64,000 nt of DNA. Origin: Victivallales bacterium. Its GTDB lineage: Bacteria > Verrucomicrobiota > Lentisphaeria > Oligosphaerales > Oligosphaeraceae. A program made the position numbers and the translations under genes. Location of the stretch: assembly GCA_017617415.1 (NCBI GenBank), contig JAFZWH010000162.1, positions 1 to 64,000 on the forward strand, in the 5' to 3' direction. Below are positions 63,574 to 64,000 of this stretch, in pieces. Every line of letters starts with the position of its first letter. The stretch's first letter is position 1. The notes under the pieces are model-generated. The model made no database searches and was not told where the DNA came from. It was given only the letters and a program-made list of their open reading frames with translations.

Positions 63574-64000
63574 CCCCCGATTTTCTGCCATTTGAATCCG
63601 GTCCGTGGCGTGGTATTTGCCACCGGGACTTCGCCGTGCCCGACGGCAATTTGGATGACTGGCTGGCGCGCCTCGCCAAAACAAGCAATCGACACTACGC
63701 ATCGCGGTGGATTGCCGCCCCCAACATAGAGTGCCCGTGGTTTGTCAAGGTTCTCACCGCTGCCAGTGAACATGACAACCTATGGAATCGCCTCAAATGG
63801 CGGTTGCGCACCTCTCGCTCCCTCCATGTCTGGCGTATCTCTCAGGAACTTCAAGCCAATGGCTTCGGCTGTCCGGTGATTCAGCTGGCCGCGCGAAAGC
63901 GTGCGTGGCAACCGCTGGGCTGGCCGACTGACGTGCTGGTAATGTCGCCGGTCGAAGGTCAAATGGTGCAGACATTGCTCAAGAACGAGTCCGCCCAGGA
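63570..64000 (+). CDS. Probable LPS core heptose kinase-like protein, cut by window edge
   Basis: Starts at the ATG at 63570, overlapping the waaG stop (ATGA), and stays open for 143 codons to the right edge. It reads MTPDFLPFESGPWRGICHRD, then a lysine-containing strand IECPWFVKVL, and LKWRLRTSRSLHVWRISQEL followed by FGCPVIQLAARKRAW, the N-lobe pattern of WaaP/KdkA-type lipopolysaccharide kinases (VKxL, then R...E.. N-lobe helix and a 'G.P.P' turn). The catalytic loop lies beyond the window, so activity cannot be checked. Coupling to waaG fits the role. Confidence 0.6.
   Translation, partial: MTPDFLPFESGPWRGICHRDFAVPDGNLDDWLARLAKTSNRHYASRWIAAPNIECPWFVKVLTAASEHDNLWNRLKWRLRTSRSLHVWRISQELQANGFGCPVIQLAARKRAWQPLGWPTDVLVMSPVEGQMVQTLLKNESAQ

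Overview
The window looks like a chromosomal segment from a Gram-negative, Lentisphaerota (Victivallales)-type bacterium. The inference rests on six pseudopilins that start MKK(S/T/A)[14 protein letters not shown] and end with an H-X9-DG motif, several large secreted glycoside-hydrolase-like proteins, many start codons without a Shine-Dalgarno sequence, and LPS-core genes (hldD, waaG). No ribosomal RNA or phylogenetic marker is present to settle the taxon. I see no transposase, integrase, phage gene or CRISPR array.

Layout. 1-4.1 kb (minus strand): a secreted CBM9/DOMON-like protein cut by the left edge, an H-X9-DG pseudopilin and an AraC-type regulator. 4.4-6 kb: an AAA-ATPase-like/PD-(D/E)XK protein. 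6-19.2 kb: a carbohydrate block with a GH42-like secreted enzyme, a xylulokinase of the XYLB type found in animals, two large secreted barrel proteins and a GH78-type alpha-L-rhamnosidase. 19.4-23.9 kb: an RHS/YD-repeat lipoprotein with no toxin tip. 24.1-29.2 kb (minus): a likely operon dciA-like, prc, nitronate monooxygenase, EamA transporter and a small membrane protein. 29.2-31.8 kb (plus): yggS, lgt, rluD. 32-39.3 kb (plus): a type II secretion/type IV pilus core (GspL-like PilM/PilN fusion, PilO/GspM, GspC-like, secretin GspD, ATPase GspE) followed by hldD.

40.4-45.7 kb (minus): five tandem H-X9-DG pseudopilin genes. Four have a recognisable sigma70-type promoter and four are followed by clear rho-independent terminators. 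45.8-49.8 kb: a secreted GH-like protein, then a GH130-type glycosidase and a hexapeptide acetyltransferase. 50-52.6 kb: a Zn/Cd P-type ATPase with its SmtB/CadC-type repressor. 52.7-57.7 kb: a membrane protein, a second GH78 enzyme, a Ca2+/Na+ antiporter and an NSS-family Na+-coupled transporter. 57.9-64 kb: gapA, tRNA-Ser(GCU), ispG, a PHP-domain protein, waaG and the start of a probable LPS kinase.

How it may fit together (inference): secreted enzymes release sugars such as rhamnose, xylose, galactosides and mannosides from plant or host glycans, the Gsp/Pil machine exports proteins or assembles the pseudopilins, and sugar kinases feed central metabolism. The most unusual signals are the tandem pseudopilin cassettes with near-identical promoters, and short tandem repeats (7-15 bp) that fill the gap between one gene's stop codon and the next gene's start codon at many places, sometimes joined to a GC-rich palindromic repeat.
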